From positions 62,001-126,000 of the forward strand of contig NZ_JACIEW010000003.1 of assembly GCF_014197055.1 (NCBI RefSeq): 64,000 nucleotides of DNA. The letters are read 5' to 3'. The position numbers were made by a program, and so were the translations under genes. Source of the DNA: Devosia subaequoris. Lineage in GTDB: Bacteria > Pseudomonadota > Alphaproteobacteria > Rhizobiales > Devosiaceae. Shown here piece after piece: positions 63,934-64,000 of the stretch. The stretch's first letter is position 1, and each line of letters starts with the position of its first letter. The notes under the pieces were generated by a model that saw only the letters and a program-made list of their open reading frames with translations, had not been told where the DNA came from and made no database searches.

Positions 63934-64000
63934 CCCGCTGGTTCGAAGACATCGCCATCAATGAAGCCTTCCCGCTCGGCGACCACACTTTCTCCGCCGA
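63930..64000 (+). CDS. Second MaoC-type protein, cut by window end
   Basis: The frame starts at ATG 63930 inside the stop of the preceding gene and reads MTRWFEDIAINEAFPLGDHT, as in MaoC proteins, until the window ends. Only the first 23 residues can be seen. Confidence 0.7.
   Translation, partial: MTRWFEDIAINEAFPLGDHTFSA

Overview
The window is a 64 kb piece of a high-GC alphaproteobacterial chromosome, most likely from the Hyphomicrobiales (rhizobial order) and plausibly Devosia-like. The basis is gene order: trxB followed by an LsrB/VtlR-type LysR gene, pgsA-moaD-moaE near uvrC, ybjN-proC, lgt-MidA-pgeF, prs-rplY-pth and ychF-MaoC, together with a UvrB carrying a long N-terminal extension. 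No rRNA, tRNA, CRISPR array, integrase or intact transposase was seen.

Layout. 1-5.2 kb: cspA, a PQQ-type sugar dehydrogenase, greA, trxB, lsrB-like regulator, HAD hydrolase. 5.2-6.4 kb: a protein-free stretch holding a tandem array of small RNA units, each with its own promoter-like site, hairpins that present CCTCCTCCC (anti-Shine-Dalgarno) in the loop, and an intrinsic terminator. 6.4-16.4 kb: aminotransferases, a CBS protein, a Spy/CpxP-like protein, a tandem DUF2147-like pair, thymidine kinase, a YciA thioesterase and two secreted SH3b/crystallin-like proteins. 16.6-19.6 kb: a TRAP transporter operon. 19.7-24.3 kb: a PadR-led operon behind a perfect 19-bp inverted repeat, and a MarR/SDR pair sharing an operator-like sequence. 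24.5-27.1 kb: uvrB.

27.1-30.1 kb is an AT-richer cassette with unlike codon use, the clearest accessory block. It encodes a 73-residue WYL-like protein, a HARE-HTH protein with a degenerate Nudix-like second half, and a 482-residue repeat protein ending in an Asn/Gly-rich segment and a membrane helix. A decayed gene tail and dispersed palindromic repeats follow. 30.7-37.4 kb: small secreted and membrane proteins, hemH, a DUF1007-NicO metal exporter with its LysR gene, and a MarR gene. 37.5-44.1 kb: SDR-uvrC, a two-helix ion channel, a PPOX-family protein, aroG behind an aromatic-codon leader peptide with terminator and antiterminator, then pgsA-moaD-moaE. 44.2-49.5 kb: desaturase, ilvE, MarR, ybjN-proC, a phosphoesterase and ubiK. 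49.5-51.5 kb is an inserted flavin reductase gene with a broken merA-like fragment beside it. 51.7-64 kb: lgt-MidA-pgeF, prs, rplY, pth, then a lytic transglycosylase/GH4/AraC/PhyH block, ychF and two MaoC-type genes (the last cut by the window end).

The three most notable items are the anti-SD small RNA array, the aroG aromatic leader/attenuator and the three-gene AT-rich cassette, which is a candidate undescribed defence-like system. All functional statements come from reading the sequence and family knowledge; no database search was run.
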